A stretch of DNA of 64,000 nt from Syntrophus gentianae (GCF_900109885.1 NZ_FOBS01000003.1:150802-214801); one strand, 5' to 3'; shown: positions 18,484 through 28,128, counted from the first letter of the stretch. Numbers and translations are program-made. The notes: generated by a model from the letters alone, not told the origin.

Positions 18484-19605
18484 TTAGTCGAGGCGTTTCC
18501 GGAAGCGGACGACGGCGCCGGTGAAAACAGCCAGTCCCAGGATCGCCATGGCGACAAACTGGGGCCAGAGGATCTCCATTCCCACCCCTTTGAGAAAAAC
18601 CCCCCGGATAATCACCAGAAAATAGCGAAGCGGGTCCAGCATCGTCAGCCATTGTACTGCCAGGGGCATATTCGCTATGGGGAAAACGAAGCCGCTGAGC
18701 ATGAAGAAAGGAAGAAGCACGAAGAAGGTTGTCATCATGGCCTGCTGCTGGGTCCCGGAAATGGTGGAGATAAAGAGCCCGACTCCCAGGGTGCTGAGCA
18801 GAAATAGGCAGGCGGCCAGAAAGAGAAGGAGGACGCTTCCCGCCAGGGGGACCTGGAACCAGGCGATGGCAATGGCGGAGACGATAATCATCTGGGCAAT
18901 CGAGATGAGGATGTAGGGAATCGTTTTGCCGAGGATCAGTTCGACCGGCGAAATCGGCGTCACCATCAGCTGTTCCATGGTTCCCGCCTCCTTTTCCTTG
19001 ATGATGGCCATGGAGGTGAAGAGCAGGGAGATCAGCATGACGACGAAGGCCACAATGCCGGGGACATAGAAATTCTGGCTGTCCAGGTTGGGATTGTACC
19101 AGGTTCGAACGCGGGCATCGATCCGGCCATAATCCATCCGCTGGGGGTGAAGCTCCCAGATCAGCTGCCGATTCAGCCGGTCCAGAACGAGCATTGTATA
19201 GGAGATCCGGATGGAGGCCATATTGCTCATGCTGCCGTCCGCCAGGATCTGCAGGGGAGCTGTCCTGCCTTTTCGGATTTCGGAAGTGAAATTCGGTGGG
19301 ATTTTCACGGCAAGATCGATCTTCCCCTCCAGGAGCAACTGTTCCAGGGCTGCCCCGTTTTCCGGATGATGGGTAATTCGAAAGATCCGGTTGGCGCTGA
19401 AGGCATCGGCAACAAGACGGCTTTCCCGGGTATGTGCCTGGTCCATCAGGGCAAGGCGGATGTCACGGATATCGTAGTTGACCACATACCCGAAGATGAG
19501 CAGTTGAATGATCGGGGTGACGACCAAGAGGGGACGGTTCCGTTTGTCCCGGAAAAGCTGGATGAACTCCTTACGGACCAATTCCCTTATCCGCAGCCAG
19601 CGCAT
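18484..19605 (-). CDS. ABC-2 type transporter permease (YbhR/YhhJ-like)
   Basis: The 373-residue inner-membrane protein starts RIRELVRKEFIQLFRDKRN, the characteristic cytoplasmic segment before the first helix (VVTPIIQLLIFGYVVNYDI). A large extracytoplasmic region follows, then the permease helices with the ABC-2 signature IIKEKEAGTMEQLMVTPIS and a C-terminal helix. It is the last gene of a five-protein export operon and starts one base after the preceding permease stop. With that permease it would form the heterodimeric channel. The substrate (drug, lipid or other amphiphile) is unknown. Confidence 0.92.
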   Translation of the reverse strand: MRWLRIRELVRKEFIQLFRDKRNRPLLVVTPIIQLLIFGYVVNYDIRDIRLALMDQAHTRESRLVADAFSANRIFRITHHPENGAALEQLLLEGKIDLAVKIPPNFTSEIRKGRTAPLQILADGSMSNMASIRISYTMLVLDRLNRQLIWELHPQRMDYGRIDARVRTWYNPNLDSQNFYVPGIVAFVVMLISLLFTSMAIIKEKEAGTMEQLMVTPISPVELILGKTIPYILISIAQMIIVSAIAIAWFQVPLAGSVLLLFLAACLFLLSTLGVGLFISTISGTQQQAMMTTFFVLLPFFMLSGFVFPIANMPLAVQWLTMLDPLRYFLVIIRGVFLKGVGMEILWPQFVAMAILGLAVFTGAVVRFRKRLD

Positions 19606-19606
19606 C

Positions 19607-20746
19607 TTAAATCCCCTCCCGCTTCAAGGCCAGGAAGCTCAGCAGGGCCAATACCAGAAACATGATCAGCAGGACGAGGAAAGAGAACCAGAGCTGAGCA
19701 AATCCAAGGTTCTTGAGATAAACGCCGCTCAGAATCTCAAGATAGTACGTTGCCGGGACGACTTGAGCCAGAATCTGAAGGGGTTTTGGCATGTTGAGAA
19801 TCGGAAAGACGAAGTTGGACAGCAGCAGAGAGGGAAGATAGGTGACCAGGACGGCGACCTGGTTGGCGACGAGCTGCGACTTGAGAACGCTGGAAATCAG
19901 GAGCCCGAGGGTCAGGGCAACCGCCAGATAGAGCGCGGAAGCCAGAATCAATAGCCAGAAGCTTGATTTCATGACCACGCCGAACAGAATCTGGCCCATG
20001 AGAACGGCAATCAGGACATCGATCATTCCAATGACAAAGTAGGGAATGGCTTTTCCGACGAGGAATTCTCCCGTGTTCAGGGGGAGCGATTTGATGGTTT
20101 CCAGGGTGCCGTTTTCGTATTCCCGGGCCACGACGAGGGAGGTCAGCATGGCGCCGACGATCATGAGAATAACGGCCATATTGCCGGGGATGATGAAATT
20201 CCGGCTTTCCAGGTCCTCGTTGAACCAGACGCGGATCCGGCCTTCCAGGGGAGGGAGGATCCGTTCTCTTCCCTGACGGTTCAGAAAGGCATCAAGCTGG
20301 GGCCGATTCTGGCTTTCCAGAAAGGCGTTGATATAACCCCTGGAGATATTTCCAAAATTCGGATCGCTGCCGTCAAGGATAACCTGCAGCGGGGCATCCC
20401 GGTCCTTGTGGAGATTCTCGGAAAAGTCCGGCGGGATCACGATGGCCAGGGTGGCCCATCCCTCGTCCAGGTAGGTATTGACATCCCTGGTATTCCGGGA
20501 AAAGGCGACGACGTCAAAATAGGAGGAGGAATCCAGCTTCCGGATCAGGTCGCGGCTGGAAGGGGTGGAATTCTGATCTATAACAATGGTCTTGACATGG
20601 TTGACATCGAGGCTCAGGGCGTAGCCGAAGAGGAGGATGAGGAGCAGGGGAAGGGCAAAGGCCAGATAGAGGCTGCGGACATCCCGGAGCAGATGATAGA
20701 ATTCCTTGCGGACAACCGCTTCGACCTTTGCAGGATTCACGAACAT
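19607..20746 (-). CDS. ABC-2 type transporter permease (YbhS-like)
   Basis: The 379-residue protein is the paralogous partner of the next permease: VEAVVRKEFYHLLRDVRSLYLAF, first helix LPLLLILLFGYALSLDV, extracytoplasmic domain, then VVAREYENGTLETIKSLPLN (ABC-2 signature) and four or five further helices. It ends one base from the start of its partner, indicating coupled translation. The start ATG is separated by 87 bp from the YciI-like gene. Confidence 0.92.
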   Translation of the reverse strand: MFVNPAKVEAVVRKEFYHLLRDVRSLYLAFALPLLLILLFGYALSLDVNHVKTIVIDQNSTPSSRDLIRKLDSSSYFDVVAFSRNTRDVNTYLDEGWATLAIVIPPDFSENLHKDRDAPLQVILDGSDPNFGNISRGYINAFLESQNRPQLDAFLNRQGRERILPPLEGRIRVWFNEDLESRNFIIPGNMAVILMIVGAMLTSLVVAREYENGTLETIKSLPLNTGEFLVGKAIPYFVIGMIDVLIAVLMGQILFGVVMKSSFWLLILASALYLAVALTLGLLISSVLKSQLVANQVAVLVTYLPSLLLSNFVFPILNMPKPLQILAQVVPATYYLEILSGVYLKNLGFAQLWFSFLVLLIMFLVLALLSFLALKREGI

Positions 20747-20833
20747 CCTCCGGCGGTTCCGATGCCCCGGATGGTGGAGAGCCCCCGGCGAAGGATCATG
20801 ACGGCAATCCTGCCCAATTGCTGAACATGGGGA

Positions 20834-21142
20834 CTACGCGGACTTTTTCCCATACTGTTCCCACGAAATGAGATGCCAGGGGTAAAGCCTGAACGTAAAT
20901 ATTCCGGCAATAACAGAAGGGTCATGTTCGACAATGGAACGGGCTTCCTCTTCTCCGCCTTCCACTTCGAGCAGAGAGGCTCCGCCGCTGCTGTCCAGAA
21001 AGGGCCCCGCCATCCGGACTTTTCCTTCCCGATAATATTTCTGGACATAGTTTCCATGGGCTTCCAGGGGCTGCTCAAAAATCGGACGCCCCGAAATCCA
21101 GGCGGGACCTGGGGTATAGAGAATCAGAAATGTCTTTTTCAT
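20834..21142 (-). CDS. YciI/YCII-domain protein inside the ABC operon
   Basis: The 102-residue protein has the dimeric alpha-beta ferredoxin-like YCII fold pattern: MKKTFLILYTPGPAWISGRP, EAHGNYVQKYYREGKVRMAGPF, then GGASLLEVEGGEEEARSIVEHDP, and IFTFRLYPW. Members are small cytosolic proteins of mostly unknown function with a conserved His (here in EAHGNYV). It sits between the ATPases and the permeases, read in the same direction, which is not part of the usual YbhGFSR arrangement. Its role in export is unknown. Confidence 0.8.
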   Translation of the reverse strand: MKKTFLILYTPGPAWISGRPIFEQPLEAHGNYVQKYYREGKVRMAGPFLDSSGGASLLEVEGGEEEARSIVEHDPSVIAGIFTFRLYPWHLISWEQYGKKSA

Positions 21143-21243
21143 GTTTTTGTCCCTCCATAGAATGGTTTTTAATAAAGTTCAGAAACCGGCTCCAAATCGA
21201 TCTTCGTTCCCGGGCTCCATCCGGTTCCGGAGGAGAACTCTGC

Positions 21244-22023
21244 TTAGGACGGTTTCCCCTTTTTTCCGGTCATCAAGGCCACAAAGGCATCATCCAGCGT
21301 CGCTTCCGGCCTTTCGGGACAGATCGTCCGGATGATGTTTTCCGGGCTGTCCGCCGCGACAATCCGGCCCTCGTTGAGCATGACGATCTTTTCACAGTAC
21401 CGGGCCTCATCCATGTAATGCGTGGTGATAAAGATCGTGATGCCTTCCCCGGCGAGCTGGCGGATAAAATCCCAGAAATGCCGCCTTGTAATGGGATCCA
21501 CGCCCGAAGTCGGTTCGTCGAGAAAGAGAATCTCCGGAGCGTGGAGCAGGGCGCAACCCAGGGCGAGGCGCTGTCGCCAGCCGGGCGGCAGCGTTCGCGT
21601 CAGGGCGTTGCGAACCTCCTTAAGGCGGGTTAGTTCGAGAACCCAGGCCATCCGCTCTTTCCATTTGTCGGGGGAGACGTTGTAGACGCCGAGATAAAAC
21701 CGGATATTTTCATAGGGCGTCAGGTCTTCGTAGAGGGAAAAACGCTGGGACATATAGCCGATCGCCTGCTTGACCGTCTCAGGCTGGGAGACGATGTCGT
21801 GGCCAGCCACGTAACCTTCACCCGCCGTGGGGGTAAGGATGCCGCAGAGCATGCGGATGGTGGTTGACTTTCCTGAGCCGTTCGGGCCGAGAAAACCGAA
21901 GATTTCCCCTTTCCGGACTTCGAAGGAGATCCGGTCCACCGCTACAAAGGATCCGAAGCGCTTTTCCAGGTTCCTGACGAGAATCGCCTTATCGTTGGAA
22001 GGAGTCATTCCGGAGTTCCTCAT
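21244..22023 (-). CDS. ABC transporter ATP-binding protein (second of pair)
   Basis: The 259-residue ATPase has Walker A GPNGSGKSTT, the Q-loop region GYMSQRFSLYEDLTPYEN, a signature region degenerate from LSGGQ (LPPGWRQRLALGCAL), Walker B ILFLDEPTSGVD and the H-loop His in FITTHYMDEA. It overlaps the preceding ATPase gene by 35 bp in another frame. Together the two correspond to the two halves of the fused ATPase YbhF. The signature motif change (PPGWRQR) is shared with some YbhF C-terminal halves. Confidence 0.93.
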   Translation of the reverse strand: MRNSGMTPSNDKAILVRNLEKRFGSFVAVDRISFEVRKGEIFGFLGPNGSGKSTTIRMLCGILTPTAGEGYVAGHDIVSQPETVKQAIGYMSQRFSLYEDLTPYENIRFYLGVYNVSPDKWKERMAWVLELTRLKEVRNALTRTLPPGWRQRLALGCALLHAPEILFLDEPTSGVDPITRRHFWDFIRQLAGEGITIFITTHYMDEARYCEKIVMLNEGRIVAADSPENIIRTICPERPEATLDDAFVALMTGKKGKPS

Positions 22024-22753
22024 CCACTTCCTGTATCCGGGCGATCACGGCTTCTTCCAGGCTGGAAAAGCGGGCGCGCAGGGCATCCGGCGTCGCGATC
22101 TCCAGGATCGAAGCCTGGTGCATGATGGCGACCCGGTCGCATTTCTCACCTTCATCCAGATAGGCCGTCGAGGTCAGGATGGTCATCCCCTCGTTCTGCA
22201 TGATCTTGAGCATGTCCCAGAATTCCCGCCGGGAAACGGGATCGACTCCGTTGGTCGGCTCGTCGAGAATCAAGACCTTGGGTTCATGGACGAGTACACA
22301 GGCGAGACCCAGTTTCTGCTTCATTCCTCCCGAAAGCTGACCCGCCGGACGGCGGGTAAAGGGCAGCAGGTGGGAAAACCCCAGGTAGCGTTCTTTTCTC
22401 CGCTTCGCGTCTTTTCCCTTGATGCCGTAGATATCCATAAAAAACTGGAGATTTTCCTCAACGGTCAGGTCCTGATAGAGCCCGAATTGCTGAGGCATGT
22501 AACCGATAAGATCCCGAATCCGCTTCCTGTGGGTCAAAACGTCCAGACCGGCGATGGAAATCGTTCCCGAGGAAGGTTTAATCATCGTGGCGATCATGCG
22601 GAGCAGGGAGGTCTTCCCCGCGCCGTCCGAACCGACCAGTCCGAACATCGAACCCGCGGCCACAGAAAAAGAGGCTTCCCGGACGGCGTTCACGGCGCCG
22701 AACTGGAGAGAGGCTTTTTCGACCTCGATGATCGGGTTATCGGAGCCAGGCAT
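21989..22753 (-). CDS. ABC transporter ATP-binding protein (first of pair)
   Basis: The ATPase has Walker A GSDGAGKTSLLR, Q-loop GYMPQQFGLYQDLTVEEN, canonical signature LSGGMKQKLGLACV, Walker B VLILDEPTNGVDPVSRRE and the switch segment TSTAYLDEGEKCDRV, in which the usual H-loop His is replaced (STAY). The ATG I chose overlaps the end of the HlyD gene by 17 bp. An earlier ATG nine codons upstream is possible. With its partner it powers the two ABC-2 permeases. Confidence 0.93.
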   Translation of the reverse strand: MPGSDNPIIEVEKASLQFGAVNAVREASFSVAAGSMFGLVGSDGAGKTSLLRMIATMIKPSSGTISIAGLDVLTHRKRIRDLIGYMPQQFGLYQDLTVEENLQFFMDIYGIKGKDAKRRKERYLGFSHLLPFTRRPAGQLSGGMKQKLGLACVLVHEPKVLILDEPTNGVDPVSRREFWDMLKIMQNEGMTILTSTAYLDEGEKCDRVAIMHQASILEIATPDALRARFSSLEEAVIARIQEVDEELRNDSFQR

Positions 22754-23750
22754 CCGCAGGCATTCCTGTCTTGAGGGCAAAATCGGGATTGGGAAGAGTC
22801 ACCTTCACGAGATAAACCAGTTTGACCCGTTCCTTGAACGTCTGGATGATCTTCGGGGTAAACTCTCCTTCCGGAGAGATGTAGGAAACCTTGCCCTTGA
22901 AGACCCGCCCCGGAAAGGTGTCCACCTTGACATCGACGGGTTGACCCGGCCGGACTTTCCCGATCTCCGTTTCCCCAACAAAGATTTTCAGATCCACGGT
23001 GGCAAGGTTGGAAAGGGTCAGTACTTCCCTTCCCGAAGAAACGACTTCACCCGGCTCGACATTCCGGCTCAAGATGATGCCGGCGAAAGGGGCTTTCAGG
23101 GTGGTATAGGCGCTCTGAATCTTAACCTCTTTGAGGACCGCCTGGGCCGCTTCTGCCTGGGAGCGGGCGGCCTGCAGCTCCATCTGGGTGGCATCAATCT
23201 TCTGCATTGCGCTGCGGGCCTGCATGAGCATCGCCTCGCCTTCCGTCAGGCCGGCCTTGGCGTTGTCGTAGCGAAGCTTTACGGCATCCCGCTCTTTTTC
23301 CGAAACCACGCCTCGCTGAAAGAGCTGGGCGTAACGGGCATTGTTTTTTGCGGCATCGCTGAGGGTGTATCTCAGGCTTTCCACTTGAGCGGCCGCTCTC
23401 GTTACTTCCTCGGGGAGAGATTTCCTGTATAGATTGAGAAGAATCTCCTGTTGCTTCACATTGTTTCCCGTTTTGTCCACGTTGGCCCTGGCCTGCTCGA
23501 AGCGGGCGTTCCATTCCGAGGGATCAAGTTCGGCCAACACCTGGTTCGTTCGGACGGCTTCCCCTTCCCGGACATGCACAGTTGCAACCCGCCCTGCGGT
23601 CTGAAAGGCAAGCTGGGAGTCCGTACTTTCAATCGTTCCGGAATAATAGGCTTCCCTCTGGCGGTTCTGCCGCTGCCCGAAATAAACCAGCAGGCTGACG
23701 GCAATCACGATGACGATCAGGATAATGAGGACGAGGCGTTTTTTCAGCAT
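22737..23750 (-). CDS. HlyD/YbhG-type periplasmic membrane fusion protein
   Basis: The 337-residue adaptor has an N-terminal membrane anchor (LVLIILIVIVIAVSLLVYFG), a biotinyl-lipoyl-like half (GRVATVHVREGEAVRTNQVLAELDP), a long alpha-helical hairpin (about residues 80-190), the second lipoyl half (TTLKAPFAGIILSRNVEPGEVV) and a beta-barrel domain. It would link the inner-membrane ABC complex to an outer-membrane TolC-like channel. It is the first gene of the operon, with AGAGG before the ATG. No outer-membrane factor gene is adjacent. Confidence 0.93.
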   Translation of the reverse strand: MLKKRLVLIILIVIVIAVSLLVYFGQRQNRQREAYYSGTIESTDSQLAFQTAGRVATVHVREGEAVRTNQVLAELDPSEWNARFEQARANVDKTGNNVKQQEILLNLYRKSLPEEVTRAAAQVESLRYTLSDAAKNNARYAQLFQRGVVSEKERDAVKLRYDNAKAGLTEGEAMLMQARSAMQKIDATQMELQAARSQAEAAQAVLKEVKIQSAYTTLKAPFAGIILSRNVEPGEVVSSGREVLTLSNLATVDLKIFVGETEIGKVRPGQPVDVKVDTFPGRVFKGKVSYISPEGEFTPKIIQTFKERVKLVYLVKVTLPNPDFALKTGMPADAWLR

Positions 23751-24325
23751 GGAACCTCTTGGGATTCATTTTTCCGAAAAGGGGATTCGAGTTTCAAAAA
23801 ATACGGTTTTTAAGGATAGCCCTCTATATAGCACGTCTTTTAAAGAACTTCCATTGATCATCCAGGACTCGATTCGGGTCATGTCAGTCAATTGACATCC
23901 AGGTTTTTGTGCCTTTCGGTTTAAAAACCAGTCAGGGTGCGGAAAAGCTTTTTTCTGTTCCCCATGGAATTTCCGGTCATCCAGGAAGCGTTTCTTCCTG
24001 AAGCGTCAATAGAATGGCTTTTCCCCTGAGGGATAGGGTGCCGGGACGAGGGGGGAATATCTCAGGTTTTGTCTGCGCTTCGCATGTCAGATATGCGTAA
24101 ACGCTTAACCTGTCAGGAAGCAGACCTTTTTGAATCGGCATCCGGCCCCGGGACGGGAGAGGAGATATGCGGGGAAGTCATGTCTGGTATGTCCATTGCT
24201 ATAAGTCGTGCAGGTTCTTAAAAATGTTGAATTATCTGACGAAAATCCGGGATCTGCGGCCTTGCTGTTCCGGAAGTTTCCGAAAGTGCAATCATACGCT
24301 TCCCTCCAGCGGGAGTAAAAGGATT
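23751..24325. other. divergent intergenic region, HlyD operon / SPOR-TPR gene
   Basis: About 570 bp separate the two divergent starts. The DNA is likely to hold both promoters, but no pair stood out. An upstream ATG at 24167 in the frame of the SPOR/TPR gene has GGAGAGGAG close before it; the 53 residues it would add are Cys-rich and precede a good signal peptide, so I did not use it. No RNA gene recognised. Confidence 0.4.
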
Positions 24326-26902
24326 ATGACGTTACCATACGGTGTTCGAAACAAAAGCATCCGTTTTCTGATCATCTTCTTCTGTCTTTCAGGGGTTGCC
24401 CTATGGGGGCATGCCGTCTGCCGGGCAGAGGCGAACGATCAAAATCGCCGGATAAAACAGGTTTCTTCCTATCAAAAGGCGGAGAGTGCTATTCAGGATG
24501 TGAACAGACTAAAGTCAAAAGGTCTGGAGGCGTATTACAAGGAGGTCGAAATTCCCGGAAAGGGCACCTGGTACAGGGTCTTCACCGCAGAATCTCAGCC
24601 ACAGGTACGGAGCCGCACGCCCGTCAAGGAGAAAAAAAGTCCGCAGACGAATGTAAAACCGGCTCCAAATCCTTCAAGCTCACCGGCAAAGGGGATCGTC
24701 TCTCCTCCCCAGAAGCCGAATCCGGACAGACCGGCAACCAATCCCCCAAATTCCCGGGTTAAAGAGGCCGTTCCTCCTTTCCAGAAGACGGATCCGGGAA
24801 AAGAAGGAGAACGGATGCTCAAGGATACTATTTCCGGAAAATCGCAAGGGGCCTTCAGCAAAAATGTCCTTCCCGGAGAGAAGGGCGGAAAATCCGAGCC
24901 GACGGCAGATTCCAAGGGAGACAACGGCTCGGTTCAAGTCCCTGCCAAGGGCAGCCCCGTTTCCTTCGAATATGAGTCGGCGAAAGCGGCATTCGATGCC
25001 CGCCGCTATGAGCAGGCCGCCGGCATCCTCTCTTCCCTTCTGATCAGGAAACAGAATGATGCCGCACAGTATGAGAGCAGCCTGCGGCTCCTCGCTGATT
25101 GCTATTATTTCCTCGGGCAAGGTGAGAGCAACAATTTCAGGACGCAGGCCGTTGAGTCTTATAAGAATATTCTCCGTTACTATCCTGATGTGCGCAACGG
25201 CAACGATGCCGCAAATTTCCGGCTGGCGGACAGCCTGGAACAGATGGGGAGTTACGAGGAAGCCTATGAGGCCTATGAGAATGTCCTATCAAAATATCCC
25301 AATTCCCCCTATCGGCAGGAAGCCATTTATCGGGTGGGGAAAATTCTTTATCTGACAAAACGTTTCAACTATGCCGTCGATAAACTAAAGAGCTACCTGA
25401 CTTCCTATCCCGATGGCCCTTCCGCTTTCCAGGCTTCGTTCCTTCTGGGATATTGCCTTCGCCAGATAAATCAAAAGCCGGACGGGGATGCGTGGTATCG
25501 GAATGCGTTAACTAAATGGAATAACTTTGAGGAATTGCCGACCGAGATCCTTCATGATTTGGGGCTCTACCTGTTTTCGCAGCAGGATTACCCTCGGGCC
25601 GCAAACATTTTCAACCTCTGTTTCAACCTCCATCCGGACGATGCTTGGAGAAAGAGCGCCCTGTTCAATCTGGGAAGGTCTTATTATTTCTGGAATCGTT
25701 TTTCGCCTGCATTGAAGGTGTTCAGCCTGCTTCTGGAATCCTATCCGGGAACGCTGGAAGCAAATGAAAGTATCCTTTTTATGGCGAACATCGGCGTTAT
25801 CGACCCGAAGACGGACTTCAATGCCTGCATGACGGGACGGGACTATTTTAAAAATCCGATAGAGACCTACGATTGGATGAGGGCAAGATTTCCCGGCGGC
25901 AGCCTGGAAGAATGGCTGCTGTATCAGAAAGGGTATGCCCTGTGGAAGGCCGGTCGCTCTAAAGAGGCCCTCGACCTCTACTGTCTGCTCCTGGATTCCT
26001 TTCCCCATGGTCGTCTCCAGCAGGCAAGCAGGGGATATCTGGTGCTGAATGCAAAGCGCCTGATTGAAGAATCCTATGGAAAGGGGGATTTCCTCGCTGT
26101 TGCCGACCTTTATTACAAGATTCGCAATAAAGTTCCTCTTTCCTCTGAAGCGACCGGGATGTTCTTCAAGATAGGAGATTGTCTCTGGAAACTGGGGCTG
26201 AGAGCCGATGCCGTCGCTCTTCTGGATCGCCTGAAATCGAACGGGAACGAGGCACAGCGGGCCATTTCAGATCTCGTCATGATGGAGAGCACCTACAGCC
26301 AGGGAGAGATGACAGAGGAAAAATGGAAGGCCCTGTTGGCAGAGCTTGCGAAGAATAACGGCGAAACAGCAAACATGGCGAGGCGGAATCTGGCGAATTA
26401 TCTCTACGGGAAGGGTCAGTACGACAAAGTGATCCCTTTATATGAGGCAATGCTCAAAGGGGAAGGCCGTTCCGATCTTCTGCCAATATCCAGAAATTAC
26501 GCCCATGCCTTGAGAAATAACAGGATGTGTTCCGCCGCCATCAACCGGTATCAGGAAATTATCAATAAGTGCAAGGAGAACCCCCAGAAGTGCGACTCGG
26601 CTTTTATCGCCGATGCCTATGCAGGCCTGGGGGACTGTTATTATGAGGCTGCCGACTATGAACGTAATCTTGCCATGTATCAGCAGGCCCTTCCGGGAAT
26701 AAAGGACAAGGAAAGTTCGATGTGGACCCTTTTCCGAATGGGACAGAGTTACCGGAAAATGAACGATTCGGCCATGGCGGGGAAGACCTTTGCCCAGATA
26801 AAGGAAAAAAGCGGCGATGCATTCTGGCCGAAAGTCGTTGACTACTGGGTTGCCGACGAGGCGTGGTCCAAAAACAACAGCGAGTATTTAAAAAAGAATT
26901 AA
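24326..26902 (+). CDS. exported SPOR-domain and TPR-repeat protein, 858 aa
   Basis: An N-terminal signal or anchor (IRFLIIFFCLSGVALWGHAV) is followed by a SPOR-like segment, residues about 44-90, ending IPGKGTWYRVFTA, which typically binds denuded peptidoglycan. Next comes a Pro/Lys-rich linker of about 120 residues, then a long array of TPR-like repeats such as YEEAYEAYENVLSKYPNSPYRQEA. The protein thus probably lies in the periplasm at the wall. It is followed after 17 bp by the flagellar sensor kinase gene, so it may share a transcript with flagellar regulation genes. A role in flagellar motor assembly or placement is only a guess. Confidence 0.8.
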   Translation: MTLPYGVRNKSIRFLIIFFCLSGVALWGHAVCRAEANDQNRRIKQVSSYQKAESAIQDVNRLKSKGLEAYYKEVEIPGKGTWYRVFTAESQPQVRSRTPVKEKKSPQTNVKPAPNPSSSPAKGIVSPPQKPNPDRPATNPPNSRVKEAVPPFQKTDPGKEGERMLKDTISGKSQGAFSKNVLPGEKGGKSEPTADSKGDNGSVQVPAKGSPVSFEYESAKAAFDARRYEQAAGILSSLLIRKQNDAAQYESSLRLLADCYYFLGQGESNNFRTQAVESYKNILRYYPDVRNGNDAANFRLADSLEQMGSYEEAYEAYENVLSKYPNSPYRQEAIYRVGKILYLTKRFNYAVDKLKSYLTSYPDGPSAFQASFLLGYCLRQINQKPDGDAWYRNALTKWNNFEELPTEILHDLGLYLFSQQDYPRAANIFNLCFNLHPDDAWRKSALFNLGRSYYFWNRFSPALKVFSLLLESYPGTLEANESILFMANIGVIDPKTDFNACMTGRDYFKNPIETYDWMRARFPGGSLEEWLLYQKGYALWKAGRSKEALDLYCLLLDSFPHGRLQQASRGYLVLNAKRLIEESYGKGDFLAVADLYYKIRNKVPLSSEATGMFFKIGDCLWKLGLRADAVALLDRLKSNGNEAQRAISDLVMMESTYSQGEMTEEKWKALLAELAKNNGETANMARRNLANYLYGKGQYDKVIPLYEAMLKGEGRSDLLPISRNYAHALRNNRMCSAAINRYQEIINKCKENPQKCDSAFIADAYAGLGDCYYEAADYERNLAMYQQALPGIKDKESSMWTLFRMGQSYRKMNDSAMAGKTFAQIKEKSGDAFWPKVVDYWVADEAWSKNNSEYLKKN

Positions 26903-26919
26903 AAGGCGAGACTTTGATC

Positions 26920-28128
26920 ATGAACGACATCACCTCCCTGCAGAAGTCTTTTGAAGGGTTCAATCAGGCGACACTGCATATCCAGCAGGCCTTTGCCAGT
27001 CTGGAGAAGAAATTCGACAGCCTGAATCGTGAATTGGAAGAGAAAAACGAGGAGTTGCTGAGAACGCTGTCCGAAAAAGAGGAAATGAAGAGTTATCTTC
27101 AGAATATCCTGGAAAGTCTGACGAACGGCGTTCTGGTCACCAATCTCGAGGATGAGATTCAGGTCCTGAATCATGCCTCGGAAGGCTTTCTGGGCAAGCC
27201 TCAGGGTGAGGTGATCGGGAAACATCTTCGTGTCCTGTTTCGCGATCTTCCCTCGTCCGAGTGGATGGATATTTTTCTGAACAAATCCTGCCAGAAGGGA
27301 AGAGGCGCCCGTCTGACTTTTAAAGACCGTCTTCTGGAAATAACGGGATCGCCCATCAAATCGGGAGAACGGAAGACGGGGACCGTTTTTATCCTTCGGG
27401 ACATCACGCGAATTGAAAAACTGGAAGGTATGGCGAAACGATCGGAGAAATTTACCGCCCTGGGTGAAATGGCGGCGAATATCGCTCACGAAATTCGCAA
27501 TCCCCTGGGAAGCATTGAACTGTATGCCTCTCTCTTAATGAAGGAATTAAAGGGCGTTCGGGAAAAGGATCGTATCTCCCGGATCATCTCCTCCGTTAAA
27601 AAGATGGATAACAAAATATCCAATCTCCTCCTTTTCACGAAAAACAGAAATCTGATTTTACAGCGGATTCCTCTGCATAATTTTTTGAACGAGCTTCTTG
27701 GGTTCTGTGAACCAATGATTGACCGGGATAAAATATTCGTTAACGTAGCCTATGCCGAGGAGGAACCCTGGATCGAAGGGGATGTCGAGATGCTGAAGCA
27801 GGCGTTTTTCAACCTGATCCTCAACGCCCTGCAGTCCCTTGATGCGAAGGGCGGTAGCATTGGCTTTGAAACATCCTACCCTCCCGGCCAGGATCAGGAG
27901 ACGGACGAACCCTTTATCGAAATAAAGATCAGCGATTCTGGAAGCGGAATTCCACGGGCGATGTTGGCCCGGATCTTTGATCCTTTCTTTACGACCAGGG
28001 AAGAGGGGTCGGGTCTGGGATTGGCGATTGTCCACAATATCATCGAAATGCATCGAGGATACATCTCTGTGGAAAGTGTTGAAGGGAAAGGAACCGTTGT
28101 GCAGATTCTCTTACCATTGGTTAAATAG
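26920..28128 (+). CDS. PAS-domain sensor histidine kinase (FlrB/FleS-like)
   Basis: The 402-residue kinase has no membrane segment. An N-terminal coiled coil (SLEKKFDSLNRELEEKNEELL) leads into a PAS domain (ILESLTNGVLVTNLEDEIQVLN), then the HisKA box GEMAANIAHEIRNPLGSIE with H190, and HATPase_c with N-box NLILNALQ, G1 DSGSGIP and G2 EGSGLGLAIV. The architecture matches cytosolic FlrB/FleS kinases. The gene precedes an NtrC-type regulator and the flagellar cluster, so it probably phosphorylates that regulator. The ATG at 26920 has GGCGAG nine bases upstream. Confidence 0.88.
   Translation: MNDITSLQKSFEGFNQATLHIQQAFASLEKKFDSLNRELEEKNEELLRTLSEKEEMKSYLQNILESLTNGVLVTNLEDEIQVLNHASEGFLGKPQGEVIGKHLRVLFRDLPSSEWMDIFLNKSCQKGRGARLTFKDRLLEITGSPIKSGERKTGTVFILRDITRIEKLEGMAKRSEKFTALGEMAANIAHEIRNPLGSIELYASLLMKELKGVREKDRISRIISSVKKMDNKISNLLLFTKNRNLILQRIPLHNFLNELLGFCEPMIDRDKIFVNVAYAEEEPWIEGDVEMLKQAFFNLILNALQSLDAKGGSIGFETSYPPGQDQETDEPFIEIKISDSGSGIPRAMLARIFDPFFTTREEGSGLGLAIVHNIIEMHRGYISVESVEGKGTVVQILLPLVK

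Noticed and set aside
20737..21078. 113-codon minus-strand frame overlapping the YciI gene
   Set aside because: Shadow of the YciI gene in another frame for most of its length; no ribosome binding site.
24167..24325. 53-codon N-terminal extension of the SPOR/TPR protein
   Set aside because: A GGAGAGGAG precedes the ATG, but the added residues are Cys-rich and would bury a normal signal peptide; kept only as an alternative start.
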